Of a DNA stretch of 64,000 nucleotides, positions 22,031 to 35,341 are shown piece after piece. Below the pieces are notes generated by a model. The model did no database searches, had not been told where the DNA came from, and saw nothing but the letters and a program-made list of their open reading frames with translations. Numbering within the stretch: the stretch's first letter is position 1; every line of letters starts with the position of its first letter. This DNA comes from Capitulum mitella. Lineage: Eukaryota > Arthropoda > Thecostraca > Pollicipedomorpha > Pollicipedidae. The position numbers were made by a program, and so were the translations under genes. The stretch is taken from assembly GCA_030062745.1 (NCBI GenBank), contig CP099841.1:31178368-31242367 (forward strand). Direction: 5' to 3'.

Positions 22031-23519
22031 CACTCCGTTTTGGTGCATCATCTTCACCCCTCTGTCATGGACCTTGAGCGATTATGCGTTATGAGAAGCC
22101 GCTCTTGAAATATCCACTCTTCTCCCTGCTTTCTAGTTCCTATGTACCTCCTGTACATTGCCCACATGCGTTTTCAGTTTTTTTTTGGATGGGAACAGGA
22201 AGAGGTGCCGGTTTTCAGCGGTCCGCTGGCTGCCGGTAACTGTGGAGCCGCGCTCAGTCGGCTTCTACTGTAAATGTGCTCCCGTTTGCCCCGCCAGCTG
22301 CCGATGCCGGCTGTTGCAGGTTTTGAAAGTGCGTTTTTGCCTGTTGACTACGCTGCACTTCTGATTAGGTTTCTGGCCGGCTTGTGCCGTTTCGCGTGCG
22401 GCTTCGGTTTTCATCAGATGTCCGTCTCGCGAAGCCCTGTTAGTGGCCGCAGATTGCGGGGAGCCCGTGCCGACATCGCGCCTCCGTCCCCGTGGCGTCA
22501 GCAGCCGACGGTGCGGGCGGGTCGTGGGGCGGCGACCGAGGCCTGCGGCCGTCCCCCTGTCGTTTCGGGGCCCTGCGGTCGGCCGCGTCTGCGGCCGGCT
22601 CTGCCCCGGCTCCTGACGGTCGGCCGAGGCCGTGTGGAGTCTGGTCTGTGGCGGGGGTGCGGGCTGCGTTAGCGTGGCGGCTCCCCGGGTGGGAGCGGTG
22701 GCCGACCGCGGGCTGAGATCAGCTAGGCCCGAGGCTGAACAGGGGCCGGCTCGACCGTCAGCGGTGGGCAGGACGGAGATGTTCAGGACAGCGGAACGGT
22801 CGGGAGATGGAATGGAAACGCTTTGTTTCCCAGGCCCTGCTCTTCCCTCTTTCGTATTCATGTCCAATTTGCAGTTGGGCTAGGTTCCGGGAACGTCTAG
22901 ATAACATTGCCACTCGGCTTTTTGAAATGCGATCCGTGTGCCACCGTCCGTCGGGCAGCGGCCGTAATGGTGAGCTTTGTCAGCCGAGTGCCATGGCATC
23001 ACCGTGACAGGGGCTGCCCAGGCGTCCGCCAGTTACCAGCTGCGGTTTGTACTACACCAATCTGTCCTGGCGCTTCCCAGCGATCTGCTGGGGCTTCTGC
23101 TGCACTAAGCTGCACGTAATTGTACGGGTGAGCTGCAGGGAGTGGATGCTGTTTTAGACTACCTTTGGTTTCGCCACATAATTCTACATTGTGCTCCGTG
23201 ATCTAACCGAATCGAGACGTTTAGACGAGCCATACTTCCGCAAGCGACGTTTGTCCTGTTCTTTTGCCGTCAAGCATCCGTTATGAACGGTGCTGTTAGT
23301 AAGAGGCTTATTGTGGGTAATTTGTTCAGTGGTTTGTGGATATTGATTGTTTATGATTTGCGTTCATTTAGACCCATGTGGCCGACAGCTACTTCTCCTT
23401 TTTGTTTGCTTTATTCGAAGTATGAGTTCATGCTTGGAGCTTGGTCAGAAAATTTAGTGGCTGCAGCACCAGGGCTACCTTGTTGTCTTTGTTTTTTACG
23501 CACACTCACACATATATAG

Positions 23520-23520
<1 letters not shown>

Positions 23521-23579
<59 letters not shown>

Positions 23580-23675
23580 GGGGGGGGTGTGTGGGTGTGG
23601 GTGTGTGGGTGTGGGTGTGTGGGTGTGGATGTGGGTGTGGGTGTGGGTGTGGGGGGGGGGTGGGGGGGGGGGTGG
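23521..23675. repeat. (TA)n followed by G-rich GTGGG tract
   Basis: Pure TA runs to about 23576, then GTGTGGG/GTGGG repeats and two runs of nine or more G. The plus strand has many G-triplets and is quadruplex-prone. Confidence 0.95.
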
Positions 23676-25190
23676 ACCCGTATGTTAGTGCCACCGCCCA
23701 GTGTAGCAGTTTGATTGCAGCATGTAGGTGTGATTCACGTGATTAGTTTAGCACGCCTTCTGCGTCCAATGTTCATTCCATGAATGACGATGCAGAAAAT
23801 ATAGACCTTGGCACACGTAAGAAAACATCTAGAAGACTGTCAACCCGTACCAACTCGAACGCAGCACAGTGCCAGTATGTTGGCAGCACCTATGTCTGCG
23901 GCCTGCGCAGGCATAAAGTTGAAAGACGGCTCTGATGTTCGTGGCTGGAAACCACACCGAGTGTTTGTTCTTCGCCGGGCGTTGGAAGGTCTGCACGTCT
24001 CGATATCATCTGTGTGAAACTCATCCAATTTTAGCCGAAACGTTCCTAGGCGCAGCCGTGCCATTCGGGACGTGTCGGGATTCCAGAGCGGGCCGCTGGG
24101 TACGGGCGTGGGTGTCAGACACGTTTGGCATGGCGCCGGCTCTGCGGTTTTAACAGGCGTGCTGCGGCGCCCGGCCTGGCCAGTGTATGGTTCATTGCTC
24201 TCCTGGCCGTGGTTGCTCAGGCTTCGGCGTGGCCGGCTGAGTGGGCGCTGACGGCTTCATGGAATGACAGATGTGCGTGTTGTGCAAGACTAGTCGACGT
24301 GGCGCTGTTGGGGGTGGTGTGAGCTGTGTGGGCAGGCGATAAGCGCGGACAAACAATCTCCTCATTTTGTGGATTAATGGTTCGAGAATGTTTGAGGTCG
24401 GTGGTGAACGCCCATATCACGGCAGCTTGCCCGATTAGTAGCAGGGTGTCACCACACGTTTGGCTGCTTTACGTATTAAGTTCAGTAAAGGTGCGTATTT
24501 TAGGGACAGGCAAAATCGTGGTGGAGATGTTACCGGATTTTACGTAGCGTATCTTAACAGCGTAGAAAAGTCTGCGAGTCGAAACAGATTAAAATCGGAT
24601 TGAATACGTTGTTGGTCTAGAAGAGTGTTAAGGTAATAGTATTTCCGAAGTGAAAGCTTTCCGGAAAACATACCGCTTGCCGTCTTACGGTTTCCTTGCG
24701 TGACAGTTCTAGTTCTGGAAATATTTTGTATTGTTTTGCTACGATGTTTTGGAAATGCAAATAACAATAATGTATTTTCATCCCAAAGGAAAAGATGAAA
24801 GTTAGGGCACAACACGGCTTTTTCCAATGCATTTTTTTTCACAATCCGTTGTGTGCGTTGCTTCGTCGTAAGATAGCGGTTTGCAAACGCCAGATTGTGT
24901 TTGAAATGTATTGTCAGTCTTTATACCACAGAACCACAGGACACGGCTCACGACACCACAGATTATGTTCCGAACATTGTAACGTCATGATATGTCGCCA
25001 ACATCTGTTCAATTCTTCCCAAAGAGGACTGGGGAAAAGTGTCTGGATGTCGCGTAAAACGTTAGCAAATGGCGGGTTATGGAGCAGGGCTCTTGTCAAG
25101 CTTATTTGGACTACGAGAATGTGATGAGCGCGCCGTGGTTTGCGCCACAGCACGGTCATGCGTCCCTGGATGTATGCTTAGCTTCCTTAA

Positions 25191-26682
25191 ACCTCGTCGG
25201 GCCGGTCCCCGGTCCACCTTCGCCGGGTTGAGGTTTTCATGAGAACCCAACGCCTCCTCCCAAGATCTCGAGAACTGCAATTTGCACAGAAAAAAGTGGG
25301 AACACTGTTAGAAGTGCCATAGCAAAATCAAGAGAAAGCATCCAGATTTAGCCCAGTCAGGACAGTGTTTTGGTCACCAGAGGTCATCTTAGGTCAAATC
25401 ATCTGCTGACTTGTTCCTGGCAGAAAACTGATACAATGAAGTCGTTTACGTAGTTCCAAAGGTGTTAGATGCAAAACAGAGGTTTGATTTACCAATTTGT
25501 TGCAGTGCTAGAGCACTTAAGGTCAGATTCGGCCATGCCACCTGAGACTGGAAGTGAAGGAAAAAATTGGTCTTTTTGTAAGGGCAGTATCGTTTTTTCT
25601 CTTTGAAAAGGCTGATTGGGTCAACCCTGTAACCATCATTATAAGGGTCAGGCAAGGTCAACGTACGTCAAACATTTGACGCATATAAGTCAGGAGTTTC
25701 TGGTATCTGTCGCATCTTCCGTCGCTTTACCATTGGCCCGACTCGACACAGCATGAAATCCTACATTGGTTCATGCAATATCCCTTCTCCATCATAGACC
25801 TTTGTCTCAAAGTATTTTCTTAACGTAAGTCCCACAGACACCTGGCGGCTGGCGCTGCTGCAATGTAAAAGCTCAGTGTTTGACGGGAAGTTATTTAACA
25901 TAAGACCAGGGTTTTTGTTTTGAGGGTAAAAAATGAGATGACTGGAGAGGTGAAAATTGAACTGAAATAGAAAACAAAAACAAAAAACTGAAATAGACGG
26001 TGAGATTCTTATCATGTATGGCTAACAAAGTGTGTACGCGTTGAACACAAGCAGCATTTTTCAGAATTTCAAAGCAAGTCAGCCCGAGTCATATGGGATT
26101 AGGTCAATCTTGGAAATCAATTTGTTATCATACATCAGTGCTTCTAAAGCACACATATACTGATGAACATTGAAGGACAAATCGATGAATTGTAGTCGGC
26201 CACGTGCTTGAAAACTCGTTATAAAACGTGGCCTGACGCCAGCTGGTGGGGCAGAGAACAAATATATACGTCCAAAGAATGAGAAACACCAAAGCGTGTA
26301 TTCAGGCTTCAAAAGCTCCCAATTGGACCCACAATCTCAGCCGATAGCGTAAAAAAGGTCGAACGTGTAGTTGAGCCAAGGTCATTGAGCTTGACAGCTA
26401 CGAAAATTTCGAGATATTAGAATTGTGGCATCAGTCGCGTTTTGTCAGTGGAGCAGTACTTACTTTAATAAACACAATTTGACAAAAAGTTCTGATACGT
26501 TGTTTTTTTGGAACATGGTCATAGTTGACCTGAGGTGACCTCAAGTTGAGAAATTGAAGAAATATGTAACGAGGATGTTTGAAAATGGACTTCACGTTTG
26601 ATGTCTCTGCAGCTCTTGGTATTATGGTCATCTTGGAAAAAAACGAAGGGGCCGTTATGACCCCTCCCCCTCTCCCGCCGGG
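25191..26682 (-). mobile_element. TTAA MITE family 2, copy 2 (inverted)
   Basis: It is flanked by TTAA at 25187-25190 and 26683-26686. The left end reads ACCTCGTCGGGCCGG, the right end CCCGCCGGG. A subterminal palindrome GGTTTTCATGAGAACC and the CAAGATCTCGAGAACTG box near the left end mark it as reversed relative to copies 1 and 3. It is 1,492 bp with no transposase, and contains several AGGTCA/TGACCT words. Confidence 0.75.
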
Positions 26683-27179
26683 TTAATATGAATTGCGCTT
26701 TCGTGGTGGTGAAACAACCACGAACTTAGCAAAATAATGGGCATGCAGTTTTCCGTGATATAGTCACGTGAGCGCTCTTGCATCCCATGCAGACTCGGCA
26801 CTGTCATGCGCAGTGGGACTGGCGTTTATCCAACATTGCGTAAGTCATCTTTTGCTGGGCGTTCATTGGCTTTGGCGGATCATTCATTGTTCAGATGTCG
26901 GAAGGAAGACAAACGACGGAAGAAATGCACTTACATTTCTAAAGGCCAAGGTTTGCTGTCATTCATTCTTACACGAAGCTAGATTGCGCCTACAAGACCA
27001 TGTATCAGTATCATCAGAGGAAGTGAAGGCAGTTGATGCGGGCGAGAGGTGCATAAATTTGAAATGTAAGTTCCGACTGCTGGGCCGATTTCGTTCAAAC
27101 TTGCAATTTCCTGTTGGGGAAGCGACTATGATTGCCGGAATTCCGATCACCCGATTTTCACCAGCGAACAATGATGTAC

Positions 27180-27720
27180 GCCAATGACGGCATTCCGTCC
27201 GCTCGGGCGTGGGCGGCGACGCCGCCGAGATATCTCCGACGACGCCGGTGGATCTCGCGAGACTGCGCAAAACCGGCAGACAGCGGAGGAAAGGTCACGT
27301 CTGCTGACCGTGCGGGCGCCGGCACGGTAACCGGCCCTGCTGGTCTGCGGCCGAGCTGACTCGGCTCCGGCTGGCGGTATTCGGCTCGCCCGGGCGCGGC
27401 GCCTCCTGAGCCGGCCGGGAGCGGCCCACGGCCCGAGCGTCAGGGGGACGCGTCTGCCGGCGGCGTCCGGGCGGCCTCGGAGGCTGGGTCGGGCTCTGGG
27501 CTTCCCGGCCGGGAAACGCCGGTCGTCCGAGGTCCGCTGTCTGCGGGCGGGTCTCTCGGGCCTCCGCCGCCGCCGGAGATGGGCGTCTGCTGCCAGTCTG
27601 CTGCGCGGCCCGGCTCTGCCCGGCCTGGCCGCCGGTGGCCGGACGGCGCCGCGGCGTGCAGGGGCCTGCGGCAGTCGGGTGCCTCCCACGCTGGTCTGCA
27701 GGATCGTCCGCCTAGCAGAA
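27180..27720. other. GC-rich island in Rsk intron
   Basis: This is a CpG-dense island. A 180-codon minus-strand open frame is low-complexity (Arg, Pro, Ala) and is not supported as a gene. Confidence 0.55.
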
Positions 27721-28219
27721 GGACACGCCAGTTTTCCAGTCGGTGTTCTTAACGGGTCGCACCGTCTGTGGACTTGTGTTAAATGAACGAGGAGGCGCAG
27801 GAGGCGTTGTCTGACTGTGCAACCGGGACCTGGCCCGCGCCCCAGCGCAGTGCCGGCTGGGGCTTGTCATGATCTGCGGCAGGTGTTTCAGCCTGATGCA
27901 CCGGCGCGGGGCTCGCGTGTCCCCGTCATCACTTTCCGGCCGCCGTACTGTTGATTACACTGCGGCGGCCCCGCCTGTCCCTGACCGGACGACTGTGTGT
28001 CTCTGACCGGAACACGTGACCGCGTGTGTGTTTTGCCCGGCGGAGTGTTCGATTGGATCATGCGGCCATGTGTGCGTGTTTGGGCCGCGTGGCTGGGTTT
28101 GGCTGTGTCCGACTTCTGACTGGACCTAGTGCGTGTTTCCGACCACCCCGCCTGCCGTGGCCGTCCCAGCCGAGTCCGTGACCTGCCGCTGACCCGCCGC
28201 GTGTCCGTGTCGCCCGCAG

Positions 28220-28345
28220 GCGGCGATCTCGGCCACGTACCGCGCCATCAACCAGAGCGCGCACACGCCCAACCTGGGCCCGGTGGCACTGTCGGAGCTG
28301 GCGCGGAGACGGCGCAAGTCGCGCCGCTCCTCGTCCGACGTGTAG
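28220..28345 (+). CDS. Rsk: p90 ribosomal S6 kinase (RSK), terminal coding exon
   Basis: It has 41 codons plus TAG (28343-28345), phase 0. It starts AAISATYRAINQSAHTPN and ends SELARRRRKSRRSSSDV. Vertebrate RSKs end (G)AMAATYSALN...LEPVGRSTLAQRRG-, so the ATY motif of the autoinhibitory C-terminal helix is kept, followed by (L)GPVALSELA and the LA-R-R basic ERK docking motif. The very end, SSSDV, replaces the vertebrate ST-L tail but still fits a class I PDZ-ligand pattern (S-x-V); that reading is inference. The acceptor is CGCCCGCAG|GCG. The exon is very GC-rich, like its surroundings. No AATAAA was seen just downstream, so the 3' end is not placed. Confidence 0.93.
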   Translation, partial: AAISATYRAINQSAHTPNLGPVALSELARRRRKSRRSSSDV

Positions 28346-29340
28346 CCGCCGGCGCCGCGCCGACCCGCACTGCCGCCGCCGCCCGGGCGCCGCCGACCGC
28401 CGGCCGTCCGCGCCTTGCGGCTACCTCGCCTCGTCCGCGCCGCGCGCCGCCCGGAGGCGCCGCCGAGCCGCGGCCGGGCTGTTTTGTACCGGCCGGTCTT
28501 CTTCCAGGAGTGACGTGGGTTGGCAGAGCGCGCGGGCCGGCTCCGAACCCGTCCGATGCGTGACGTTCGACATTCCATTTCTTCGGTGTACGGATTACGC
28601 TTTAAAGCCGGTGCGGTTCATTGCGAGCGCGTGCTGGGAGCGAAATGAAGAGTGGCGGGCGGAGACGGCGGGCTGTGTCGCGCCCGCCGCGGCCGTCTCG
28701 GTCCGCGGCGCGATCAGGTGTGTGATCTGGTTCTGGATGGGCGATCGACTCTGTTTAGAGCTTAGTAGTCTGATTAGTGTGGTGAGTCCCGGGCCGCGGA
28801 GGAGGTGGACAGCGCCCCTGTTTTATAATCGAGCTGGCGGCCGCGCGCCTGCGGCCCCAGGCAGCGGGTAGGGTGGGGAGTTTGACAATGCACGTGCACT
28901 GACGGGTTCGGCTGGGCTGGCCGCCGCGGCCGGCGCCCGGTAGCCGTCTTGCCGGCCGTCGGACCGCAGCTGCTGCCGCCGCCGCTCCCGGCCGCTGGGC
29001 GGGCGTCGTGACCTGGTCGGGGCCCACCCCGCGCCAGCCGCCGCTGCGACGCGCCTCACATGTCGCGGCCGGCAGCCGGCGGGCGCGCCGTTTTGCGCGC
29101 CGCCGGCGCGTTTGTGGCGCGGCGCCGCCACCGCCCGCGGACCGACTGTACCGTTGATGTTCTCGAGTGAAATATACCAGCGTCGTTATGAGCGCGGTCT
29201 GTTGCTGGGCCGGGGTCCGGCCGGACGGCGCCGGCGGCCGACTGAGATACCGGCGTCCTCGTGCCGGCCCGTCAACGCCAGAGGAATGACGCGTTGCCGG
29301 CTGCGGTGCGACTGCAGGGATGAACGCTGACGGCCGACCG
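28346..29340 (+). other. GC-rich island, likely including the Rsk 3' UTR
   Basis: CpG-dense sequence follows the Rsk stop. No canonical polyadenylation hexamer was recognised in it. Open frames on both strands are low-complexity. Confidence 0.4.
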
Positions 29341-32300
29341 TCAGCTGATTAGGCGTTTCGGGAATGAAAAGAGAAAGAGGTAACACATGGGGATGTTTTG
29401 ACGCGTAAAATTAGTTCTTAATTTGGGTGCATAACTTGGGTATCTGTTATACATAATCAAGCTATGGTTCGGCTCCCGCTAAATTCTTCTGGTTCTGAAA
29501 CAGGAATCGCGCTTCATACTTGGCTATGTTCTTGACAAGAAGTTACCTATCGTATCGTAATCATGCGTATGGAGGATTTTCGTAGTTATGTTACATAAAC
29601 TAGTTAGTAATATGAGGATAAGAGACAATTATATATAAAGTGGAATATTCTGTAGCGTAAAAAGCACTTTCATACTACAAGGCACGGTGAAAACGAAATG
29701 GTAGAATTCATTAGCTTGCTGGTGCAGAATGATCAGCCGGGTTTCATTTTAATGGACGTCTCCGGAACGCCAGGAAAAGCGAAGTTAGCTTGTCGCAAGT
29801 CAGCTGCCCCATTGGCGAATATCGCGGTGTTCAGGAAACTTGGAACAAACGTTTGCATATGATGCCGTCAGCATTGAGGACAACCGCATGATGCACCTTG
29901 TCCCGGCCAGTATACGTCCACATTGTGCACCTGAAATATAGTGGCAAAAGCAACCCAGTCATGAACTCCGCAGTCATACCATGGTGGCCATGTAACGGAA
30001 ACACTTCTTGCCGATGAAAGCGCTGTGCACATACACCAACCATTGCTGAGCAACATGCACGGCTAAAAACGAGCGTAACCATTAAAAGTCGTGGTCACTC
30101 AACATAGCAGGAAACAGCTTCATCTTCATATGGGGATGAAGCACCGTCTATCACCACAAGTGCGACGAGAGTTCCGGCCTCGATAACGTCCAAGACCCCT
30201 CGACTGGCACCGTGGACGGAACAGACCTCTGGACTGAGATGACAGCGCTCCAGCATCTCAGTCCCCAGTAGTCCGCCGCGTAATCAATCGCGACACCTTC
30301 CTGCGACACATCGCTGGCCTGACAGGCACCCGTCGAGCGAGACGAGACAACGTTGCGACATGACTAGCAGGCGTAAATAGGATCCTTTGCAGCCGACCGG
30401 ACTCACTCTGGTTCAAACCAAGGCAAGGCGTTTCGCAACGGACCTGACAACTCTCGTTCTTCAGTGGAGACATTCGCGTGAATGCGGTGCCAGCTGCACA
30501 GGGTGGCGAGTTCCGCAATGGTTGCCGTTTTCGAGCGAAACAAAAACTCGCGAAGTTCCGGCTCAGCGGACTCAACTTTCTGTTTTCAACGTCGTTGTTG
30601 GAAGTTTGCACTTCCGCCAAACTGTTTGGCGGATGCTAGGGACCGTGTGGGTCGAGTAGAACGCAAATGAATGCCGAAATGAAGGCAAAACCCATCAACC
30701 GGTGAAATGAACCGAAATGTACTGCCAAGTAATATTAGGAAAGCTTTAGGTGATAAAAGTCTGATGAAAGTCTCAACAGACGAAGTTTGTTTGGAGAAAG
30801 CTTGAGAAGACGAAGAAAACCAAAAAGTTTGCACTTCCGTCCAACTGTTTGGCGGATGCTAGGCACCGTGTGTAGCGAGCAGAACGCGAGTGGATGCCGA
30901 AACGAAGGCAAAGCCCAACAGCCGGTGAAATTAGCCGAACTGTCTCGACAAGTTTTATTAGGAAAACTGCAGATTATAACAGTCTTATGAAAGCCTCAGC
31001 GGATGAGGGAACCTGCAGCTGAAGATTTACTCCTTGGGTAAGTGACGTGGGTAAACCTCCACCCGATCTGAATACTTCCGAGTCGAAAGCATGCACCTGC
31101 ACACTGATCTACATACGGCCTTTCCCGCGATCGGGTCGACCCTGAGAATCCAGCAGTATTTAAGGGATTCACTGTACACAACTGATATGCGTCGCAGGTC
31201 CTTGGTACGAATATTTCCCCGAGTCTGGGCCGCAACAGAAGCATTGATCTGAAAACTGGCATTCTGTTCTTGGACGAGTATGTCGATGAGCATGAGGGTC
31301 ACAGGGTGACGTTGAATTTCCAGAAATTTGCATTGGTTTCAGACGGTAGCCTTTGCGAATGCTTTGGCACCAAATCTGCCCTCCCGACAATAATGCATGT
31401 TCAGTGAATGTGCGGGCCGGGCTTCAAGCGCAGCATTATCGCGTATCTTGTAGGTCGCGTTCTCTCTGTGCCATCGTCGGAATGGAGTGTTAAAGCGTAT
31501 GATGCACTTATCATGCGAAGCGACGACTTGTTACACAGGTGTGCTGCGACAAACGTGCAAGCTTTCACGCCCATTTAAACCCGTCTATGTTTACCTTTCC
31601 TAACAACAACAGACGTGATGCCATTGTTCAGGTCAAACGTCCTTGGCAGCGTTGTGCACGACATTTCTTGGCGTTGCTCTCGTAGAAACTTCGACACGCT
31701 GGCCAGCCCCTGGGGCGGAATTACTGACCGTGCGTGTGTCCCTGACGATTCCTACACACGGGGCAAGTGCGAAGTAAATAAACGCCGAGAGTCTAGGAAC
31801 ATAGCGAACAACGAAAATGTTGCGGCAACATTTTTTCTGAAAACAACATACCCTAGCCTGGTACAGTGAGTAGTGCTGTGATGAGAGTCTGAGCCGAACT
31901 TGCGTCAAATATTCTGGGGACTGAACCGCCAGATCTTAACCGTATGATGACGGCACAGCTGCTTTCCCGCAGACCTCATATCTCAACGTCGGCTTCCTTT
32001 TCTCCGACACAACAGAAACTTGCTGGGGTATTTCACCATCTTCCACTTCCAGCGTCAGCCGCCAAGAATGCCGCAGCCAGTGTGAACCGATTCGGCCCAT
32101 TCGAACGGTAAGCAACTTTCCTGGATGATACGATTACGGGCATGCCACATTCTTGGGCTTCAAGTTGTCTCAGGTGGCGGATTTCGCCCAAGTTCAACAA
32201 TATTCAACATCAAAGAGCATTTGATCAATTTGGGAAAATGCCGTTTTGCGTACTTTGTAGGCTGTTCCTCCATATATGACATATGCCCCTGACTGACATT

Positions 32301-32661
32301 CGGACAATGATTAGATCTCCCTTGGAAGCCAGCCTAATTCTCATAAGGAGGCAGCGGGTCCTCACGCCATATATTCTTTCGCGTCTTCCGCAAAGACACG
32401 ATTTTATAAAACCAGGGCCTTTATAAAACCAGAGGAGCACTGAAAAATGTGGTAGGCTTCCGGAAAGATCTGAAGGCACGTCTTATCTTACTAGATTTTG
32501 CAGGAAGCTCAACACAATCTGTTCGCTGTCATAAAGCTTCGAGAGTTCGTAAGGCTACTTGAAAAAGGGTTAACACCTTTCCAGGGGGACTTACAGGCGT
32601 TCCATTGGGCCTCAAACATCTCTGATGGCTCCCACGAAAATATGAAGACTCTCCTTAAGTC
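29341..32661. other. Intergenic, no gene recognised
   Basis: This is mixed AT/GC DNA with a 223-bp tandem duplication at 30604. The short open frames (such as 29831-30082 on the minus strand) match nothing I know. Confidence 0.5.
30604..31010. repeat. 223-bp tandem duplication (two diverged units)
   Basis: GTTTGCACTTCCG(C/T)CMAACTG, then TTTGGCGGATGCTAGG and ACCGTGTG, occurs at 30604 and 30827. Similarity then continues through GAATGCCGAAA-, CCGGTGAAAT and TTAGGAAA- words to about 31010. Confidence 0.85.
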
Positions 32662-32665
32662 TTAA

Positions 32666-34610
32666 TTTTCGCCGGGCCGAGGGTGGTTCATACGAACCCC
32701 CCCCCCCCCGCCATCGGTTTTTTGAGGATGATCAGAAAACGAAGAGATGTAGGCTCGTGAATCTTTTGATAGCTTTTCATGCATTCTTTTTACGCATTTT
32801 GCGAACTTCTCAACTTCACGTCACCTCAGTTCATGGACCTAGGACATGTCAAGTAGGACCATGATCCGAAAAAGCAAACTGTCATGACGCTTTTTTAGAC
32901 ATATCGATAACTTGGAAACTTGTCATATTGACAAAGCGCGACGGATGCAATGGTTCTCTTATCTCACGTTTTTCGGGAATATCAAAATTAGTGACCTTAT
33001 GTTAGGTAAGCATTCGGCCTTTTCAGGTTAATAATTGGGACCGTGGGTCTAGTCCGGTAGTTTTAGACTCTGAATGTACTATTCGTGCTTCTCACGTCTT
33101 TTGCACGTGTACGTGTTCCTCTCCATCCGTGACATGGAGTCAGGTCACGTTTTACACCGAATTTCAAGACCCTTGACCGAATGTAATTCATCGATTTACA
33201 ATGCTTGTACGTTTATCAGTAGCCATGTGTGCTTTAGAAGCACTGCAATACGGTAAGATCTTATTTTCCAAAATCGGCTTAATCCCACTTGACCAAGGCT
33301 GACCTTATTTGACATTTTGAAAAGGCCTGCTTGTTTTCAATGCGTACACACTGTATAGCCGCAAGTGGTAAAGACCACATCCATGCTTGCTTTCTGTTAA
33401 TTTTGTTACTGCCCTCAATCCTCTTATTTTTGGTTGCCAAGATAAAACCCTTTGCCATAGCTAAAATGACGTCCCGTCAAACATCGGGCTTTTCTACGTT
33501 GCAGCTGCACCCGCCGCCCAGTGTCTGTGTGACTTAGGCAAAGGAAATTATTTGGATCATTTGTTTCATGATGTAAAAGAGATACTGCATGAACCAATAA
33601 TGTAGGATCTTAAGCTGCGTCGTTTCTGATCGATGACAATGCGGCAGATGTTACGGCAAACACAAGGAGCTCCCTATTTATAAGCGCAAACGTTTGACCT
33701 AGGTTGACCTTGTTTGATCTGAATATGATGTTTTCAGACTTGATGTGCACCCTGCACACACTCGTGATGTTTTTTTAGCCTAAGTACAGGTTTTTGCGAT
33801 GAGAAAAAAGGCGATACTTGCCATTACAAAAAGGCAATATTTTTCCTCAATTTCAATTTTTGCACGAAGCGGCTAAACATGATCTCATATTTAGATATTA
33901 TTGCACCAAACAGGTAAATGAAGCCTTCTTGTTACGCGTAACATCTTTGAGGCCAAGTGAACGACTCGATTACTACGGTTTTCTGCCAAAAATGTCAAAA
34001 AATGGTTTGACCTAAGATGACCTCGGGCAGGGGCCTCGATTTCTGTAAATGATTGGATAGAGGGAGCCGAGCCGACAGCCTAACCTCCGTCCAGATGTGG
34101 GAGCCCACTTTATTTTGACCAGTGGAAATGTATAAGATTTTTGTTACTATATGAAATAAAAAAATTCATATATCCTCATGTATGTATATATATACGTGTG
34201 TATATATACACATACACATATAAGATGTAAACACAGATGCATCATTTAACGCTTTATTCGATCCTTTCTGTGTATTTCTTATCTTTTGAGGCTGTCCTTT
34301 TCGTTCTTATTGCGTATTTTCCTTTAAAACCGGCAGAAAATATTGGAGAACCCAAACCAGCATGGCAGCCAAAGAACATGGGGGCGGGGCCCCGTAAAAG
34401 AACACAGTTTAACACCTCTAATGTCTGGTGACCTCATTATTGATCTCACTGGACTTAATCTGGGTGCTTTCTTCTAGTTTTGCGAAGGCCTTTCCAATGG
34501 TGTTTCTATTTTTTTTTTTGCATGCAGCTTATAGTTCTCGAGATCTTTGGGGAGGTCTCATGAATCCTCCGGGCCGGCGAAGGTGAATCTGGAGACCGGT
34601 CCGGGGAGGG
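32666..34610 (+). mobile_element. TTAA MITE family 2, copy 3
   Basis: TTAA at 32662-32665 is followed by TTTTCGCCGGGCCGAGGGTGG and the palindrome GGTTCATACGAACC. It ends CCGGTCCGGGGAGGG before TTCA (decayed TTAA). It shares with copy 1 internal words such as GGTTGACCTTGTTTGA, CTGCCAAAAATG and GTGACCTC, and the GAGATCTTTGG / CTCATGAATC box near the right end. At 1,945 bp it is longer than the others, partly from an AT-rich microsatellite insert near 34140-34240. Confidence 0.7.
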
Positions 34611-34859
34611 TTCAGGGGAAGTGTATTCTAGTTCGAGGGCCAGGCACCGGAGGGTTTTTAACTTCAGGACGATCTTCATCAACAAGATAGGAGCCATTCT
34701 AAAAAAGACAGCTTTCCAGTGCGAAAATTCCGTTTGTGTATCTGTTTCAGAAAAGGTATGTCTGTCCTGTTTCAGTCTCCTGAACTCTCTCCAGTGCGGA
34801 TACAGAGTGCCCTGTGCATCGTAAGCTGATACTGGGCCTTTGACACGGGAACAAATTGC

Positions 34860-35300
34860 TCACAGCTGGAGCAAAACCTGCTGCCGCTGGGCGACTTCTG
34901 AAACTGATGAGAAGTCGGATTTTTCCCCTGCACTGGCAATACCCCGCGGAGCCGTACACACAGAGAGCGGCTCCGCCAGACGGCCAGACAGGTGGGCAGG
35001 TGACTGACGTCTGCGGCCGACACCGTTGCCGAGCGGCGCCGCCCCCGCTGTAGTGATGCGGTACTCGCGCGCCGCCGTGTCGTCAGTAGTCAGTAGTCAG
35101 TAGGCCGAGCTTCCGCATGGCAATGGCTGTCGTGGCTGGGAAGCGAGACGTTATGCATTGATCCGAGCCACGTGCGCCCCCGCACTGTCCAGGTGGACTG
35201 CCGGATGAGCCGCGCAGCCAGGAGCCGGCCGACCAATGGTTTCCCAGCCCAGCGCCCGGCCAGCCGGGCACTCCCACTTCTGCCGGGTCGAATTTTGAGG
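34860..35300. other. GC-rich island
   Basis: This is CpG-dense sequence between repeats. The open frames are low-complexity. Confidence 0.5.
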
Positions 35301-35341
35301 ACATTTCGACGAAATGGCGTCCGGTAAATTCACATTTCCCG

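Larger units (their letters stand above)
21900..28219 (+). other. Rsk: Rsk intron (about 6.3 kb)
   Basis: It runs from GTGTGC at 21900 to GTGTCGCCCGCAG ending at 28219, phase 0. It contains GC islands (22440-22790 and 27180-27720), a TA/GT microsatellite (23521-23675) and a family 2 MITE (25191-26682). No other gene was recognised. Confidence 0.85.

Noticed and set aside
27147-27689. 180-codon minus-strand frame
   Set aside because: It lies in a CpG-dense intronic island and gives only Arg/Ala/Pro-rich sequence.
29831-30082. Minus-strand frame considered as a decayed transposase
   Set aside because: No DDE or other catalytic pattern and no terminal repeats could be assigned.
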